A program made the translations under genes and the position numbers. A stretch of DNA of 64,000 nucleotides from Arenibacterium halophilum (lineage in GTDB: Bacteria; Pseudomonadota; Alphaproteobacteria; Rhodobacterales; Rhodobacteraceae): positions 1-64,000 of the forward strand of contig NZ_VCPC01000001.1 in the NCBI RefSeq assembly GCF_005938225.1, in the 5' to 3' direction. Shown here piece after piece: positions 52,057 through 63,128 of the stretch (position 1 is the first letter of the stretch; each line of letters opens with the position of its first letter). Below the pieces are notes generated by a model. It saw nothing but the letters and a program-made list of their open reading frames with translations. It searched no databases and was not told the origin of the DNA.

Positions 52057-53078
52057 GCGACCAGTTAAAACCCCTTATCGGGGCCGCTGCCGACCGCCCG
52101 CTGACCCGGGCCGAGGCGGAAACCGCCTTTGGCCTGTTGTTCGCAGGCGAAGCTACACCCAGCCAGATCGGTGGCCTGCTGATGGCGCTGCGCACCCGTG
52201 GTGAAACGGTGGATGAATATGCCGCCGCTGCTGCTGCGATGCGCGCGCGCTGCCACAAGGTAAGGGCTCCGCTGGGGGCGATCGACATCGTCGGCACCGG
52301 CGGCGATGGCAAGGGCACGCTGAATATTTCCACCGCCACCGCCTTTGTGGTCGCGGGTGCCGGTGTGCCTGTGGCGAAGCACGGCAACCGCAATCTCAGC
52401 TCGAAATCCGGTGCGGCGGATGCGCTGTCAGAGATCGGGATCAAGGTGATGGTCGGCCCCAAAGTGGTCGAACAATGCATTGCTGCGACGGGGATCGGGT
52501 TCATGATGGCGCCGATGCATCATCCGGCGATGGCGCATGTCGGGCCGGTGCGGGCGGAACTTGGCACGCGCACCATTTTCAACATCCTGGGTCCGTTGAC
52601 CAACCCGGCGGGCGTCAAACGTCAGCTGACCGGAGCGTTCACCCGCGATCTGATCCGTCCGATGGCCGAAACGCTAGGGCAATTGGGCAGCGAACGTGCG
52701 TGGCTGGTGCATGGCTCGGATGGCACTGACGAGCTGACGATTACCGGCGTCAGCTGGGTCTGCGCGCTGGATGACGGTGGGGCGCTCTCCGAATTCGAAC
52801 TGAACCCCGAGGATGCCGGGCTGCCGGTGCATCCGTTTGAAGCGATTGTCGGCGGAAGCCCGGCCGAAAACGCCGCGGCCATGCGTCTTTTGCTGGGCGG
52901 CGCGCCTTCGGCCTATCGAGATGCGGTGCTTTTGAACGCCTCGGCCGCGCTGGTGGTGGCGGGTACGGCGGCCGACCTGCGCGAAGGCGTCGCGATTGCC
53001 GCCGAAAGCATCGACAGCGGTGCCGCGCGCGCCAAGGTCGATCAGGTCGCCGCAATCACAACCTCCGCCTCGGCGTGA
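52053..53078 (+). CDS. trpD: Anthranilate phosphoribosyltransferase
   Basis: A 341-residue enzyme that joins anthranilate to [22 protein letters not shown] (about 76-93) is the PRPP site and [19 protein letters not shown] (about 108-126) the substrate site; [11 protein letters not shown] follows. Its start overlaps trpG by 4 bases and its stop overlaps the ung start (GTGA), so translation is coupled. Confidence 0.95.
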   Translation: MSDQLKPLIGAAADRPLTRAEAETAFGLLFAGEATPSQIGGLLMALRTRGETVDEYAAAAAAMRARCHKVRAPLGAIDIVGTGGDGKGTLNISTATAFVVAGAGVPVAKHGNRNLSSKSGAADALSEIGIKVMVGPKVVEQCIAATGIGFMMAPMHHPAMAHVGPVRAELGTRTIFNILGPLTNPAGVKRQLTGAFTRDLIRPMAETLGQLGSERAWLVHGSDGTDELTITGVSWVCALDDGGALSEFELNPEDAGLPVHPFEAIVGGSPAENAAAMRLLLGGAPSAYRDAVLLNASAALVVAGTAADLREGVAIAAESIDSGAARAKVDQVAAITTSASA

Positions 53079-53752
53079 CGCCCCCGTATCGGCCAAGCCG
53101 CGCGCGACTGGGCGATTGGGGCAGGCTTCCGTTTTTCAAAGACGACTTCGATCGGATCGCAGCCCGGCTGCAGCAAGAACCCGGGCCGATCTTTCCACCT
53201 GCGTCGCAGGCGTTCGCCGCGCTGGAGCGCACGCAGCCCGACGATACCCGCGTCGTGATCCTGGGCCAGGATCCCTATCACACGCCCGGCAAGGCGGATG
53301 GGCTGGCCTTTTCCATCGCGCCGGATTTCGGCGGAAGGCTCGATAGTCTTGGAAACATCTTCAAAGAGTTGCAGGACGATCTTGGTATTTCGCATCCCTC
53401 TACCGCGCTGCAGGATTGGGCTGATCAGGGCGTATTGCTTCTGAACACCGCGCTGACCGTGCCGCAGGGCAAGGCGAACGGCCATAAGGGGCTTGGCTGG
53501 GCGACGCTGGTCGATCAGGTGCTGGACCGGCTGGACGACGCTCCGCGCGCGCTGATCCTCTGGGGTAAACCCGCGCAGGCCCGGGCGCGGCGCATGAAAC
53601 ATCCCGGCCACCTTCGCATCGAAACGGCCCATCCCTCGCCCCTGTCCGCCTATCGCGGCTTCCTTGGATCACGCCCGTTTTCGCAGGTGAATGGGTGGTT
53701 GCAGGCCCGCGGCGCGCGGCCCATAAACTGGGGCGAACCGGAGGCATCATGA
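53075..53752 (+). CDS. ung: Uracil-DNA glycosylase, family 1
   Basis: A 225-residue glycosylase that removes uracil from DNA. Active-site water Asp in [20 protein letters not shown] (about 63-82), uracil pocket [12 protein letters not shown], intercalation loop [15 protein letters not shown] (about 188-202). It starts with GTG 53075 overlapping the trpD stop and its stop overlaps the start of trpC. A DNA repair gene inside the trp string is a feature of this group. Confidence 0.9.
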   Translation: MTPPYRPSRARLGDWGRLPFFKDDFDRIAARLQQEPGPIFPPASQAFAALERTQPDDTRVVILGQDPYHTPGKADGLAFSIAPDFGGRLDSLGNIFKELQDDLGISHPSTALQDWADQGVLLLNTALTVPQGKANGHKGLGWATLVDQVLDRLDDAPRALILWGKPAQARARRMKHPGHLRIETAHPSPLSAYRGFLGSRPFSQVNGWLQARGARPINWGEPEAS

Positions 53753-54561
53753 CAACAACCGTTCTAGACAAGATCAAAGCCTACAAACTTGAGGAAATCG
53801 CGGCGGACAAGGCCGCGAAACCAATGGAAGAGATCGAGGCCGAGGCCCGCGCCGCCTCTCCCGTGCGCCCCTTTGCAGACGCCATCGCCAAGGCCACCCG
53901 CGAAGGTTATGGGCTGATCGCCGAGGTGAAAAAGGCCAGCCCGTCCAAAGGGTTGATCCGCGCCGATTTCGACCCGGCCGCCTTGGCCGCGGCCTACGAA
54001 CAAGGCGGCGCGACCTGCCTTTCGGTGCTGACGGATACGCCATCCTTCCAGGGCGCCAAACCGTTCCTCGCCGAAGCCCGCGACGCCTGCGAATTGCCGG
54101 TCCTGCGCAAGGATTTCATGTATGACACCTATCAGGTGGCCGAGGCGCGCGCGCTGGGGGCCGACTGCATATTGATCATCATGGCCAGCGTTTCGGACGC
54201 GCAGGCTGCAGAGCTGGAAGAGGCCGCAACCGAATGGGGCATGGATGCGCTGATCGAAGTGCATACCGCCGCCGAGTTGGAACGCGCGGCCAAGCTGAAC
54301 AGCCGGTTGATCGGGATCAACAACCGCGATCTGAAAACCTTCGAGACATCGTTGGACACCTCGCGCAGCCTGTCGAAACTGGTACCGACCGACCGCATCA
54401 TCGTGTCGGAAAGCGGCCTGTCGACGCCGGACGATCTGTCCGAAATGGCGCGCTACGGCATCCGCAGCTTCCTGATCGGGGAAAGCCTGATGCGACAATC
54501 TGATGTGGCGCAGGCCACGACCGACCTGCTGGCCAACCCCCTGACCCCCGGAGCCATGTGA
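53749..54561 (+). CDS. trpC: Indole-3-glycerol phosphate synthase
   Basis: A 270-residue TIM-barrel enzyme closing the indole ring. [20 protein letters not shown] (about 60-79), [39 protein letters not shown] and [13 protein letters not shown] are the family motifs, with the catalytic Lys and Glu. ATG 53749 has GGAGG upstream and overlaps the ung stop. trpF, trpB and trpA are not in the window. Confidence 0.95.
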   Translation: MTTTVLDKIKAYKLEEIAADKAAKPMEEIEAEARAASPVRPFADAIAKATREGYGLIAEVKKASPSKGLIRADFDPAALAAAYEQGGATCLSVLTDTPSFQGAKPFLAEARDACELPVLRKDFMYDTYQVAEARALGADCILIIMASVSDAQAAELEEAATEWGMDALIEVHTAAELERAAKLNSRLIGINNRDLKTFETSLDTSRSLSKLVPTDRIIVSESGLSTPDDLSEMARYGIRSFLIGESLMRQSDVAQATTDLLANPLTPGAM

Positions 54562-55034
54562 TGGCGCTGACTCATTTCGACGACACCGGCGCTGCGCATA
54601 TGGTGGATGTCTCGGACAAGGCCAGCACCGCGCGCATTGCCACTGCCGAAGGCCATGTACGCATGGCCCCGGAAACCCTGGCCCTGATTGCCGAGGGGCG
54701 CGCAGGGAAAGGCGATGTGATGGGCATCGCGCGGCTGGCCGGGATCATGGGCGCCAAGCAAACCTCGGGCCTGATCCCGCTGTGCCACCCACTGCCAATC
54801 ACCAAGGTCTCGGTCGATCTTACCACCGATGCCAGCCTGCCCGGCGTGCGCATCAGCGCCACGGTCAAGACAACTGGCCAGACCGGGGTCGAGATGGAGG
54901 CGCTGAGCGCGGTCAGCATCGCCGCGCTGACGGTCTATGACATGGTCAAGGCCGCCGACAAGGCAATGGAGATCGGAGGCGTCCGGGTAACCCTGAAAGA
55001 CGGCGGAAAATCAGGCCGTTACGAGGCTCAGTAG
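54561..55034 (+). CDS. moaC: Cyclic pyranopterin monophosphate synthase
   Basis: A 157-residue enzyme of molybdenum cofactor synthesis that forms c[23 protein letters not shown] (about 70-89) and [20 protein letters not shown] (about 108-127) are the active-site segments, with the Lys in [14 protein letters not shown] 54561 overlaps the last base of the trpC stop; a GTG at 54558 is the alternative. Followed by moeA after 9 bases, forming a molybdopterin pair at the tail of the trp string. Confidence 0.95.
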   Translation: MALTHFDDTGAAHMVDVSDKASTARIATAEGHVRMAPETLALIAEGRAGKGDVMGIARLAGIMGAKQTSGLIPLCHPLPITKVSVDLTTDASLPGVRISATVKTTGQTGVEMEALSAVSIAALTVYDMVKAADKAMEIGGVRVTLKDGGKSGRYEAQ

Positions 55035-55043
55035 AGGTATCGC

Positions 55044-56216
55044 ATGATTACGGTCGATGACGCCCGGGCCCTTCTGTTCGATCTTGTCCCGGTTCTGCCG
55101 GTCGAGCGTGTGCCGCTTGGGCGCGCGGCCGGGCGCGTCTTGGCCGGACCCGTGGCCGCGCGGCGCGATCAGCCGCCTTTCGATGCCTCCTCGATGGATG
55201 GCTACGCGGTGAAATCGGCCGAAGCCGAGCTGCACGGGATGTTCCGCGTCATCGGTGAATCCGCCGCGGGGCACGGGTTTCCCGGCAAGGTCGGCGCAGG
55301 CCAGGCCGTGCGCATCTTTACCGGTGCGCCAATGCCGGAAGGCGCTGATTTCGTTGTCATCCAAGAGGATATTACCCGCCGCGGCGATGTGATTACGATA
55401 ACCGATACCCCGGGTCACAAAACAAACGTTCGCCCGCGCGGCGGCGATTTCCGGGCCGGAGACAGCATCGACGCGCCCCGCCTTCTGCGCCCGGCAGACA
55501 TCGCGCTGCTGGCCGCGATGCATGTCGCGCAGGTGCCTGTGCGGCGGCGGCCAGTCGTGGCGCTGATCTCAACCGGCGACGAATTGGTGATGCCGGACGA
55601 TACGCCCGGCGCGGATCAGATTACCGTCTCCAACACCTTTGGGTTGGCTGCAATGCTGGGGGATGCCGGTGCCGAAGTCCGCATTCTTCCGATAGCACGC
55701 GACCGGACGGAGTCTTTGGAAACCGCGCTGAACCTCGCGCAGGACGCCGACCTGATTGTCACCATCGGCGGTGCCTCGGTTGGCGATCACGATCTGGTCG
55801 GGCAAGTGGCGCAAGGCGCCGGGCTGGAACGGTCGTTCTACAAGATCGCAATGAGGCCCGGCAAACCGCTGATGGCGGGGCGCCTGGGGGGCTCTGCGCT
55901 GGTCGGACTTCCGGGAAATCCGGTGTCAGCAATGGTTTGCGGACATATCTTTATCCTCCCAATGCTCCGTGTGATGGCCGGTTTCCCGCCCGAGGCGCCG
56001 ATATTGCGTCGCGCGACGTTGTCAGAGGACCTGGCTGAGAACGGCCCGCGCGAACATTACATGCGCGCGGTCCGCGACGGCGAGACGATCCACGCTTTCA
56101 ATGATCAGGACAGCGCGATGCTGGGCCTGTTGTCGCGCGCCGATGCATTGATCCGTCGGCCGGCAAATGATCCTGCCAGAACGCGCGGCGAGATTGTCGA
56201 CTATGTCGCGCTGTAG
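55044..56216 (+). CDS. moeA: Molybdopterin molybdotransferase
   Basis: A 390-residue enzyme that inserts molybdate into adenylated molybdopterin. FDASSMDGYAVKSAEAEL (about 48-65), FTGAPMPEGADFVVIQED, VALISTGDELVMPDDTPGAD, DADLIVTIGGASVGDHDLVG and GLPGNPVSAMVCG are the usual motifs. ATG 55044. lexA follows after 94 bases with its own promoter. Confidence 0.95.
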   Translation: MITVDDARALLFDLVPVLPVERVPLGRAAGRVLAGPVAARRDQPPFDASSMDGYAVKSAEAELHGMFRVIGESAAGHGFPGKVGAGQAVRIFTGAPMPEGADFVVIQEDITRRGDVITITDTPGHKTNVRPRGGDFRAGDSIDAPRLLRPADIALLAAMHVAQVPVRRRPVVALISTGDELVMPDDTPGADQITVSNTFGLAAMLGDAGAEVRILPIARDRTESLETALNLAQDADLIVTIGGASVGDHDLVGQVAQGAGLERSFYKIAMRPGKPLMAGRLGGSALVGLPGNPVSAMVCGHIFILPMLRVMAGFPPEAPILRRATLSEDLAENGPREHYMRAVRDGETIHAFNDQDSAMLGLLSRADALIRRPANDPARTRGEIVDYVAL

Positions 56217-56249
56217 CTGCGGCATAACGCCAACACCGCGATCAAACCG

Positions 56250-56288
56250 TTGACACAAAACGGGAACATGCCTAGAACAAAGTGGAAC
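56250..56288 (+). promoter_or_regulatory. lexA promoter with SOS (LexA) box
   Basis: TTGACA (56250-56255) and TAGAAC (56273-56278) are 17 bases apart. The alphaproteobacterial LexA box GAAC-ATGCCTA-GAAC (56264-56278) overlaps the -10; a further GAAC follows at 56285-56288 (spacer 6). LexA would block its own promoter. Confidence 0.8.
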
Positions 56289-56310
56289 AACCGGGCATAG
56301 GGGCATCGAT

Positions 56311-57003
56311 ATGTTGACGAAAAAGCAGCTTGATCTGCTTGAATTCATTCACAAGCGGGTGCAACGCGACGGTGTTCCGCCGAGCTTTGACGAAATGAAA
56401 GCCGCACTTGACCTGCGGTCGAAATCAGGCATTCACCGGCTGATAACGGCCCTTGAAGAACGCGGCTTTATTCGCCGTCTGGCCCACCGTGCCCGCGCCA
56501 TCGAAATCGTCCGCCTGCCCGACAGCATGAATGGCACCGCCGGTTTCCAACCCCGCGTGATCGACGGCGACAAACCCGATGTGTCGCGCCCTGCCAATGC
56601 CGCGCCGGTGGTGGCTTCGGCCATCGAGCTGCCGGTCATGGGCCGCATCGCCGCCGGTGTCCCGATCGAGGCCATCAGCCATGTGTCGCATCAAGTGGCC
56701 GTTCCGGGCGCGATGGTGTCGTCGAAAGGCGAACACTACGCGCTTGAAGTCAAAGGCGATTCCATGATCGACGCCGGGATCAACGATGGCGATGTCGTGG
56801 TGATCCGCGAAACCTCGGTGGCGGACAATGGCGATATCGTCGTGGCTTTGGTCGAGGATGCAGAGGCAACGCTGAAGCGCTTTTACCGGCGCGGCAATGC
56901 CATCGCGCTGGAGGCGGCGAACCCCGCCTATGAAACACGCGTTCTGCCCGAGGACAAGGTTAAGGTCCAAGGCAAGCTGGTTGGGCTGATCCGGACCTAC
57001 TGA
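56311..57003 (+). CDS. lexA: LexA repressor
   Basis: A 230-residue SOS repressor. Residues 1-65 are the winged helix-turn-helix ([40 protein letters not shown]). The cleavage site is Ala-Gly in [14 protein letters not shown], the catalytic Ser in [10 protein letters not shown] and the Lys in [12 protein letters not shown]. RecA-ssDNA triggers self-cleavage on DNA damage. Its stop overlaps the convergent comEC stop by 7 bases. Confidence 0.95.
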   Translation: MLTKKQLDLLEFIHKRVQRDGVPPSFDEMKAALDLRSKSGIHRLITALEERGFIRRLAHRARAIEIVRLPDSMNGTAGFQPRVIDGDKPDVSRPANAAPVVASAIELPVMGRIAAGVPIEAISHVSHQVAVPGAMVSSKGEHYALEVKGDSMIDAGINDGDVVVIRETSVADNGDIVVALVEDAEATLKRFYRRGNAIALEAANPAYETRVLPEDKVKVQGKLVGLIRTY

Positions 57004-59063
57004 CGCCGCCGAGATGTATTCCAGAGGCGCGCGCCAGTGGCATCACGCGCGCTGACGAGCCGACCCCGGTGAATTGCAAGGCTTCCGGTTTTGCGCAGCA
57101 CAGGTGGGTCAAACACCAGGCACGGCCCCGCAACCGTCAGCTTGACCGACGAGACGATGATCTGATCGGCCGCGCAGGTGCGTGTTGTTTCGGAGAACGT
57201 GGCTGCCATCCGTTTTCCCGAAAGGTGAATAATCTCGTGCGGGCCCAGTGCAATGCGCAGCGGCTCTCCTTTACCGGCCGAGGGCCAGCGCGCCGCGGCA
57301 CCTTGCTGCCCGGCCCCGTCGCCATCGTTTTCCAGCCAGATCCCCGCGACGAACCCGGCCCCGCGCGCCTTGCTGAGCGCGCGGCCGGCCTCGGTGGCAA
57401 CCCCGACCAAAGTTCCGGTATCGGCGATCAGGATCTCGGGCCGCTCGGCCTGGGCCCAAAGCAGCAGCGCTGCCAGCATCGGCGCAGCACCCAGCCAACG
57501 CCCGCGCCCTTGCCAAGCAACCACCACCAGCGCGCCAAAGGCCAGCAGCGGCAGCACGGCCCAGTGCGGTGCCGCCACGAACCCTTGCGCCCCGTCCCAG
57601 CCCGATACAGTTTCAGCCACCCAAAGGATCCACCGAAGGCCAAGCCCCATCAACCACAGGCCGATCCAGTCGAGCCCCAGTGGCGCAAGGCACAGTGCCA
57701 GAACGGCGGCGGGCACCACAAGCACCCCCATCAAGGGGACGGATGACAGGTTGGCGATCAGCCCGTAATGCGACAGCGTGTTGAAATGCGCCGCCCCCAC
57801 TGGCGCTGTTGCCGCCCCCGCCACCGCCGAGGAAATCACCACGGCCGCAACTGGCCGTGCCCAGCCCGGAAGCCGCGGCAGCCTGTCGTCGCGCATGGCA
57901 TTGAATACAGCCACAAGGGCCGTCGTTGCGGCAAACGACATCTGGAAGCCCGGGCCCAGCAATGCCTCTGGTCGGAGGGACAGGACGATCACCGCCGCCA
58001 CCGCCACGGCCCGCAGTGATAGCGCGCGGCGGCTGCACAGCACCGCGACCAACGCCACGGCAACCATCACATAGGCCCGCTCCGTCGCGACGTTTCCGCC
58101 CGACAGCGCCAGATAGGCGGTGGCCGCGATCAAAGCTCCACAGGCCGCAATTCGCTTGGTCGGCCAGCGCAGGGCGATGACCGGCACCAGCGCAAGGCCC
58201 AGCCGCAGCGCGCCAAAGACGAACCCGGCCAAAAGCCCCATGTGCAGACCCGAAATCGCCAGCAGATGTGCAAGGTTCGAGGCCCGCAGCGCGTCTAGCG
58301 CGGCCTGCCGGATGCCGCTCCGGTCGCCCGTCGTGATTGCCGCGCCAAAGCCGCCGATATCGCCCGGCAATTCGGCGCGGACATACAGCGAAATCGCCTG
58401 CCGTATTGCGAAGATGAAAGTGTCCGGCGCGGGTTCGGGCGCGGCAACCCGCAGAACCGGAACGCGGGAATAGCCCACCGCACCAAGTGATTGAAACCAG
58501 GCGTGGCGTCGGAAATCAAAGCCCCCGGGTTCGGCCGGGCCTTGTGGAGGTGACATGTTCGCGGTTGTCATGATGCGGGTGCCCGGGCGTAGCATCGCAT
58601 CGTCGGCCACTGCATCGCCATGCAGCGAAATCCGCACCCGCTCGGGGGTGCGTGCAGCCGACACGCCCGCCAGCCGCACCCGGTCAAGCGTAACGCGCGG
58701 CGCGTCCGAGGCCGACCTGTCCAGCCCGACGACGCGCCCCTCGACCGCCCCGTACATGCGAAATTCCAGCACTGGCGCCGCCAGCCGATGTGCCCGCCAA
58801 CCGGCCAGCGTGAACCCCGCGCCGATCAGCGCCAGCGCAAGGGCCAGCGTGCCAAGCGCGCCGGACCAGCGCCACGCCAGCATCGTCAGAAGAAAAGACC
58901 CCGCCACAACACCGGCATAGGCAACCGCCTCGGGTTCGCGAGAGAGACCGAAATACAGCCCGATCCCCATCGCCATGCAAACCGGAACCCAGGGAAACAG
59001 CGCCCCCCGCTGCTCCGCGATCACCCGATCCAAGGCTGCCGTCGCGGCCATCACGGCACGCAT
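56997..59063 (-). CDS. comEC: ComEC/Rec2-family DNA uptake channel protein, no nuclease domain
   Basis: A 688-residue multi-pass protein. The N-terminal DUF4131 and OB-like part (about 40-200) are followed by the Competence domain with about 10 helices (about 230-510), including [20 protein letters not shown], the family signature. The C-terminus (510-688) has a shortened part beginning at [12 protein letters not shown] where the metallo-beta-lactamase fold normally starts, but no HxHxDH metal motif is present. The short form is usual in this order. It passes single-stranded DNA across the inner membrane. Divergent from gltX. Confidence 0.9.
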   Translation of the reverse strand: MRAVMAATAALDRVIAEQRGALFPWVPVCMAMGIGLYFGLSREPEAVAYAGVVAGSFLLTMLAWRWSGALGTLALALALIGAGFTLAGWRAHRLAAPVLEFRMYGAVEGRVVGLDRSASDAPRVTLDRVRLAGVSAARTPERVRISLHGDAVADDAMLRPGTRIMTTANMSPPQGPAEPGGFDFRRHAWFQSLGAVGYSRVPVLRVAAPEPAPDTFIFAIRQAISLYVRAELPGDIGGFGAAITTGDRSGIRQAALDALRASNLAHLLAISGLHMGLLAGFVFGALRLGLALVPVIALRWPTKRIAACGALIAATAYLALSGGNVATERAYVMVAVALVAVLCSRRALSLRAVAVAAVIVLSLRPEALLGPGFQMSFAATTALVAVFNAMRDDRLPRLPGWARPVAAVVISSAVAGAATAPVGAAHFNTLSHYGLIANLSSVPLMGVLVVPAAVLALCLAPLGLDWIGLWLMGLGLRWILWVAETVSGWDGAQGFVAAPHWAVLPLLAFGALVVVAWQGRGRWLGAAPMLAALLLWAQAERPEILIADTGTLVGVATEAGRALSKARGAGFVAGIWLENDGDGAGQQGAAARWPSAGKGEPLRIALGPHEIIHLSGKRMAATFSETTRTCAADQIIVSSVKLTVAGPCLVFDPPVLRKTGSLAIHRGRLVSARDATGARLWNTSRRRQ

Positions 59064-59142
59064 GCTTGCCCCCCGCCCTTCGGCTCGTTAGACAGGCGCC
59101 AAGCTATCTCCCCCATCGTTACCAAAAGGTAAATCCGCACCC

Positions 59143-60540
59143 ATGTCCGCAGATGTCGTTACCCGGTTCGCCCCATCTCCTACTGGCTTCCTGCACATCG
59201 GCGGCGCCCGCACGGCCCTGTTCAACTGGCTTTATGCCCGCGGGCGCGGCGGGAAATTCCTGTTGCGGATCGAAGACACCGACCGCGCGCGATCGACCCC
59301 CGAGGCAACGGCGGCGATCCTTCAGGGGCTGGCCTGGCTGGGCCTTGATCACGACGGAGAGGTGGTGAGCCAGTTTGAAGGCGCTGCGCGCCATGCCGAG
59401 GTCGCGCGGCAACTGCTGGCCGAGGGCAAGGCCTACAAATGCTTTTCCACACAAGAGGAAATTGCCGCCTTCCGCGAGACGGCCCGCGCCGAAGGCCGCT
59501 CGACCCTGTTCCGCTCGCCCTGGCGCGACGCGGCACCCGAGTCGCACCCTGAAGGCGACTATGTGATCCGGATCAAGGCGCCCGAAACCGGCGAGACCGT
59601 GATCCACGATCAGGTGCAGGGCGATGTGACCATCCGCAACGACCAACTGGACGACATGGTTCTGCTGCGCAGCGATGGCACCCCGGTTTACATGCTTGCG
59701 GTTGTGGTCGACGATCACGATATGGGCGTGACCCATGTCATTCGCGGCGACGACCACCTGAACAACGCCGCGCGTCAGATGATGATCTATCAGGCGATGG
59801 GCTGGGCCGTGCCGGTCTGGGCGCATATCCCTCTGATCCACGGCGCCGACGGCAAGAAGCTCAGCAAACGCCATGGCGCGCTGGGGGCGCAGGAATATCA
59901 GGCGATGGGCTATCCGGCCGCCGGAATGCGCAACTATCTGGCCCGGCTGGGATGGAGCCACGGCGACGACGAATTCTTTACCGATGAACAGGCGCGAGAT
60001 TGGTTCGATCTGGACGGAATCGGACGGTCTCCGGCGCGGTTCGATACGAAAAAACTTGAAAACCTCTCTGGGCAGCATATTGCTTTGGGGGATGATGCTG
60101 CGTTGCGGCAGGAGATCGAGGCCTATCTGGAGGCTGCCGGGTTGCCTGCCCTGACGTCAGATCAGTCGGATGCATTGGAACGTGCCATGTTCTGCCTGAA
60201 AGACCGCGCGAAAACATTCCCCGAACTGCTTGAAAAAGCGGCGTTTGTTCTGCAATCGCGGCCGATTCAACCGGACGAGAAGGCACAAAAGGCGCTGGCT
60301 TCGGTATCCGATGGTATACTGTCGGAATTGACGCCGCATTTGCAAAGTGTTAGCTGGACCCGTGACGAGTTGGAGAGCGCGCTGAACGGCTTTGCCGAAG
60401 CAAAGGACACCAAGTTCGGGAAACTGGCGGCTCCGCTTCGGGCGGCCCTTGCCGGACGGTCCGTAACGCCATCCGTATTCGATATGATGCTGGTGCTTGG
60501 GAAGGATGAATCCCTGGCCCGCTTGAGCGACGCAGCATGA
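59143..60540 (+). CDS. gltX: Glutamyl-tRNA synthetase
   Basis: A 465-residue class I synthetase. [20 protein letters not shown] (about 5-24, HIGH variant HIGG) and [15 protein letters not shown] (about 238-252, KLSKR) form the ATP site. The C-terminal anticodon helix bundle is present. Alphaproteobacteria often have two GltX proteins, one of which may charge tRNA-Gln; which type this is cannot be decided here. ATG 59143. Divergent from comEC with 79 bases between. Confidence 0.95.
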   Translation: MSADVVTRFAPSPTGFLHIGGARTALFNWLYARGRGGKFLLRIEDTDRARSTPEATAAILQGLAWLGLDHDGEVVSQFEGAARHAEVARQLLAEGKAYKCFSTQEEIAAFRETARAEGRSTLFRSPWRDAAPESHPEGDYVIRIKAPETGETVIHDQVQGDVTIRNDQLDDMVLLRSDGTPVYMLAVVVDDHDMGVTHVIRGDDHLNNAARQMMIYQAMGWAVPVWAHIPLIHGADGKKLSKRHGALGAQEYQAMGYPAAGMRNYLARLGWSHGDDEFFTDEQARDWFDLDGIGRSPARFDTKKLENLSGQHIALGDDAALRQEIEAYLEAAGLPALTSDQSDALERAMFCLKDRAKTFPELLEKAAFVLQSRPIQPDEKAQKALASVSDGILSELTPHLQSVSWTRDELESALNGFAEAKDTKFGKLAAPLRAALAGRSVTPSVFDMMLVLGKDESLARLSDAA

Positions 60541-60607
60541 CCCCGGCCATGTTCATGATTGGGTAATATTGCGTCGATACCACCTGTGTCTGGCAGGATG
60601 CCAGCAA

Positions 60608-60625
60608 GGCCCGTGAAACCGGGCC
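60608..60625 (+). terminator. Possible weak terminator after gltX
   Basis: GGCCCG and CGGGCC pair around TGAAAC, followed by GTTTACG. Short stem and poor T tract; it may also lie in the leader of gltA. Confidence 0.35.
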
Positions 60626-60650
60626 GTTTACGCAAGAGGAAGGGATGTAG

Positions 60651-61946
60651 ATGACAGAATCGACCAAAACCGCGACACTCAGCTTTGATGGCAAGACATT
60701 CGAATTGCCGATCCTGTCGCCAACCGCCGGTCCCGATGTGCTGGACATCCGCAAGTTGTATGCACAGGCCGGGGTGTTTACCTACGACCCGGGCTTCACC
60801 TCGACTGCAAGCTGCGACAGCACCATCACCTTCATCGACGGTGACAAGGGCGAACTGCTGCACCGCGGCTATCCGATCGACCAGCTAGCCGAAAGCTCGC
60901 ACTTCCTCGAGGTCTGCTACATCCTGCTGTATGGCGAACTGCCCTCGCCCGCCGAGCTTGAGGATTTCGAGGCGCGTGTGACCAACCACACGATGATCCA
61001 CGAGCAGATGCACAACTTCTTCCGTGGCTTCCGCCGTGATGCGCACCCGATGGCAACGATGGTGGGCGTGGTTGGCGCAATGTCGGCCTTCTACCACGAC
61101 TCGACCGATATCAGCGATCCGTGGCAGCGTGAGGTCGCCTCGATCCGCCTGATCGCCAAGATGCCGACGATTGCCGCGATGGCCTATAAATATTCGATCG
61201 GCCAGCCCTTCGTCTATCCGCGCAACGATCTGGACTATGCGTCGAACTTCCTGCGCATGTGCTTCAGTGTGCCGGCCGCCGAGTATGAGGTGAACCCGAT
61301 CCTGAGCCGCGCGATGGATCGCATCTTTACTCTGCACGCGGACCACGAACAGAACGCCTCGACCTCGACGGTGCGTCTGGCGTCGTCTTCGGGCGCGAAC
61401 CCCTTTGCCTGCATCGCGGCCGGGATCGCCTGCCTCTGGGGTCCAGCACACGGCGGCGCCAACCAGGCCTGTCTGGAGATGTTGGAAGAAATCGGCTCGG
61501 TCGACCGGATTCCCGAATTCATCGCCCGCGCCAAGGACAAGAACGACCCGTTCCGCCTGATGGGCTTTGGCCACCGCGTTTATAAAAACTTCGACCCGCG
61601 CGCCAGCGTGATGAAGAAGTCGGCTGACGAAGTGCTTGATCTGCTGGGCGTGGAAGACAACCCCAAGCTGCAAGTCGCCAAGGAGCTGGAAAAGCAGGCT
61701 CTGGAAGATCCGTACTTCAAGGACAAGAAGCTGTTCCCGAACGTCGATTTTTATTCGGGCATCATCCTCGAGGCGATGGGCTTCCCCACGTCGATGTTCA
61801 CGCCGATCTTCGCGGTGGCCCGCACCGTCGGCTGGATTTCGCAGTGGAAGGAACAGATCAGCGATCCGCAGCTGAAAATCGGTCGTCCGCGCCAGCTGTA
61901 CCTTGGCGAAACCGCGCGCGATTACAGCGATATCGAAAACCGCTGA
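60651..61946 (+). CDS. gltA: Citrate synthase
   Basis: A 431-residue enzyme that makes citrate from oxaloacetate and acetyl-CoA. Catalytic His in [20 protein letters not shown] (about 264), His in [17 protein letters not shown] (about 305), Asp in [16 protein letters not shown] (about 363). It is the hexameric, NADH-sensitive type by length. ATG 60651 lies right behind GAGGAAGGG and a TAG. A strong terminator follows. Confidence 0.95.
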   Translation: MTESTKTATLSFDGKTFELPILSPTAGPDVLDIRKLYAQAGVFTYDPGFTSTASCDSTITFIDGDKGELLHRGYPIDQLAESSHFLEVCYILLYGELPSPAELEDFEARVTNHTMIHEQMHNFFRGFRRDAHPMATMVGVVGAMSAFYHDSTDISDPWQREVASIRLIAKMPTIAAMAYKYSIGQPFVYPRNDLDYASNFLRMCFSVPAAEYEVNPILSRAMDRIFTLHADHEQNASTSTVRLASSSGANPFACIAAGIACLWGPAHGGANQACLEMLEEIGSVDRIPEFIARAKDKNDPFRLMGFGHRVYKNFDPRASVMKKSADEVLDLLGVEDNPKLQVAKELEKQALEDPYFKDKKLFPNVDFYSGIILEAMGFPTSMFTPIFAVARTVGWISQWKEQISDPQLKIGRPRQLYLGETARDYSDIENR

Positions 61947-61971
61947 AGTCACAACGATTGCTTACATGCAC

Positions 61972-62006
61972 ATGCCCGGCCCAAGCGGCCGGGCATATTG
62001 CATTTC
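61972..62006 (+). terminator. Terminator of gltA
   Basis: A perfect 10-base-pair stem, ATGCCCGGCC and GGCCGGGCAT around CAAGC (61972-61996), followed by ATTGCATTTC. It lies 26 bases after the gltA stop. Confidence 0.7.
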
Positions 62007-62122
62007 AGGCATCAATCCCACGCCCCCCCTCGATTATTCACGAAACAGAAACGCCAAGCAGCTGGTGATTGACGGAATCACCGGCGCGTCCCATAGGAAT
62101 GTGGCAACATTTAGGTGGTCTG

Positions 62123-63085
62123 ATGGGTGAACTGGTTATTCTCGGCATGCTAGGGCTTGCCGGTTGTTTTGCACTGTTTCAGGCGCTGGATGATGATGAC
62201 GATCAGGCCGCCGGCCCCAAAGGCATCGACGAGTCAGGCACCGACGGCGACGACCTGCTGACAGGAACCGAAGGCAATGACACCCTGCGCGGCGGCGCGG
62301 GCGATGACACGCTGAACGGACTGGGCGGCAATGACACACTTTCGGGCGGGTTACAGGACGACACCATCAATGGCGGCACCGGCAACGACCTGATCCATGG
62401 CGGCTATGGCGAAGATTTGGTGTTGGGCGGCGCAGGCAACGACCATGTCTTCGGTGACGAAGGCGATGATGTTGCATCGGGTGGTGCGGGCAACGACGTG
62501 GTCAGCGGCGGCCCGGGCGACGATCTGGTACTTGGCGGCGACGGAGACGACCTTGTGCGCGGTAGCCTGCAAGACGATCTGGTCGCCGGTGGCAACGGGT
62601 CGGACACCGTGCTGGGGGGCTACGGCAACGACATCCTGACCGGCTCGAATGCCTTCACCCGAGACCTGACGGACGACGAACTCGCCGACATCCGCAACGA
62701 TTTCGCCGTCGGCGACGGGCCGACCCTGCCCAATGGCGTGGATTACGAATTGGACACCGACGATGGCGCGCCTGACGTGCTGGACGGCGGCGAAGGCGAT
62801 GACATCCTTTACGGCCAGTCGGGCGACACGTTGACAGGCGGCGCAGGCGAAGATGATTTCATTCTGACAGGCACACCGACCGCGCCGGTTCATATCACCG
62901 ATTACAACGTGGCCGACGATGTGATCGTCTACCAATACCCCAACGGCGGCACCGAACCCACGATCACCGTCGAGGCAGGCGTAGACGGCGCCGCCAACAT
63001 CGTGGTCGATGGGCGTATCGTGGCCACCTTGGCAGGGACCGACCCGAATACCGTCTCTGTCGCAGCGCTCGAACGGGCAGCCTGA
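62123..63085 (+). CDS. Membrane-anchored RTX calcium-binding protein
   Basis: A 320-residue acidic protein. It starts with a hydrophobic helix (GELVILGMLGLAGCFALFQA, residues 2-21) that anchors it, followed by an Asp-rich stretch. From about 36 to 180 run more than ten RTX nonapeptides (GTDGDDLLTG, GNDTLRGGAGDDTLNGL, GNDLIHGG and so on) that bind Ca; a later part (about 220-320) has RTX-like DVLDGGEGDDILYGQSG and a strand-rich end. ATG 62123 fits AGGTGG 4 bases upstream better than the ATG at 62099. No type I secretion genes are present. Confidence 0.8.
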   Translation: MGELVILGMLGLAGCFALFQALDDDDDQAAGPKGIDESGTDGDDLLTGTEGNDTLRGGAGDDTLNGLGGNDTLSGGLQDDTINGGTGNDLIHGGYGEDLVLGGAGNDHVFGDEGDDVASGGAGNDVVSGGPGDDLVLGGDGDDLVRGSLQDDLVAGGNGSDTVLGGYGNDILTGSNAFTRDLTDDELADIRNDFAVGDGPTLPNGVDYELDTDDGAPDVLDGGEGDDILYGQSGDTLTGGAGEDDFILTGTPTAPVHITDYNVADDVIVYQYPNGGTEPTITVEAGVDGAANIVVDGRIVATLAGTDPNTVSVAALERAA

Positions 63086-63128
63086 GCGCACTATTGACAG
63101 CGCCCCGCGAACGGCGCCTAGTCCGCCC

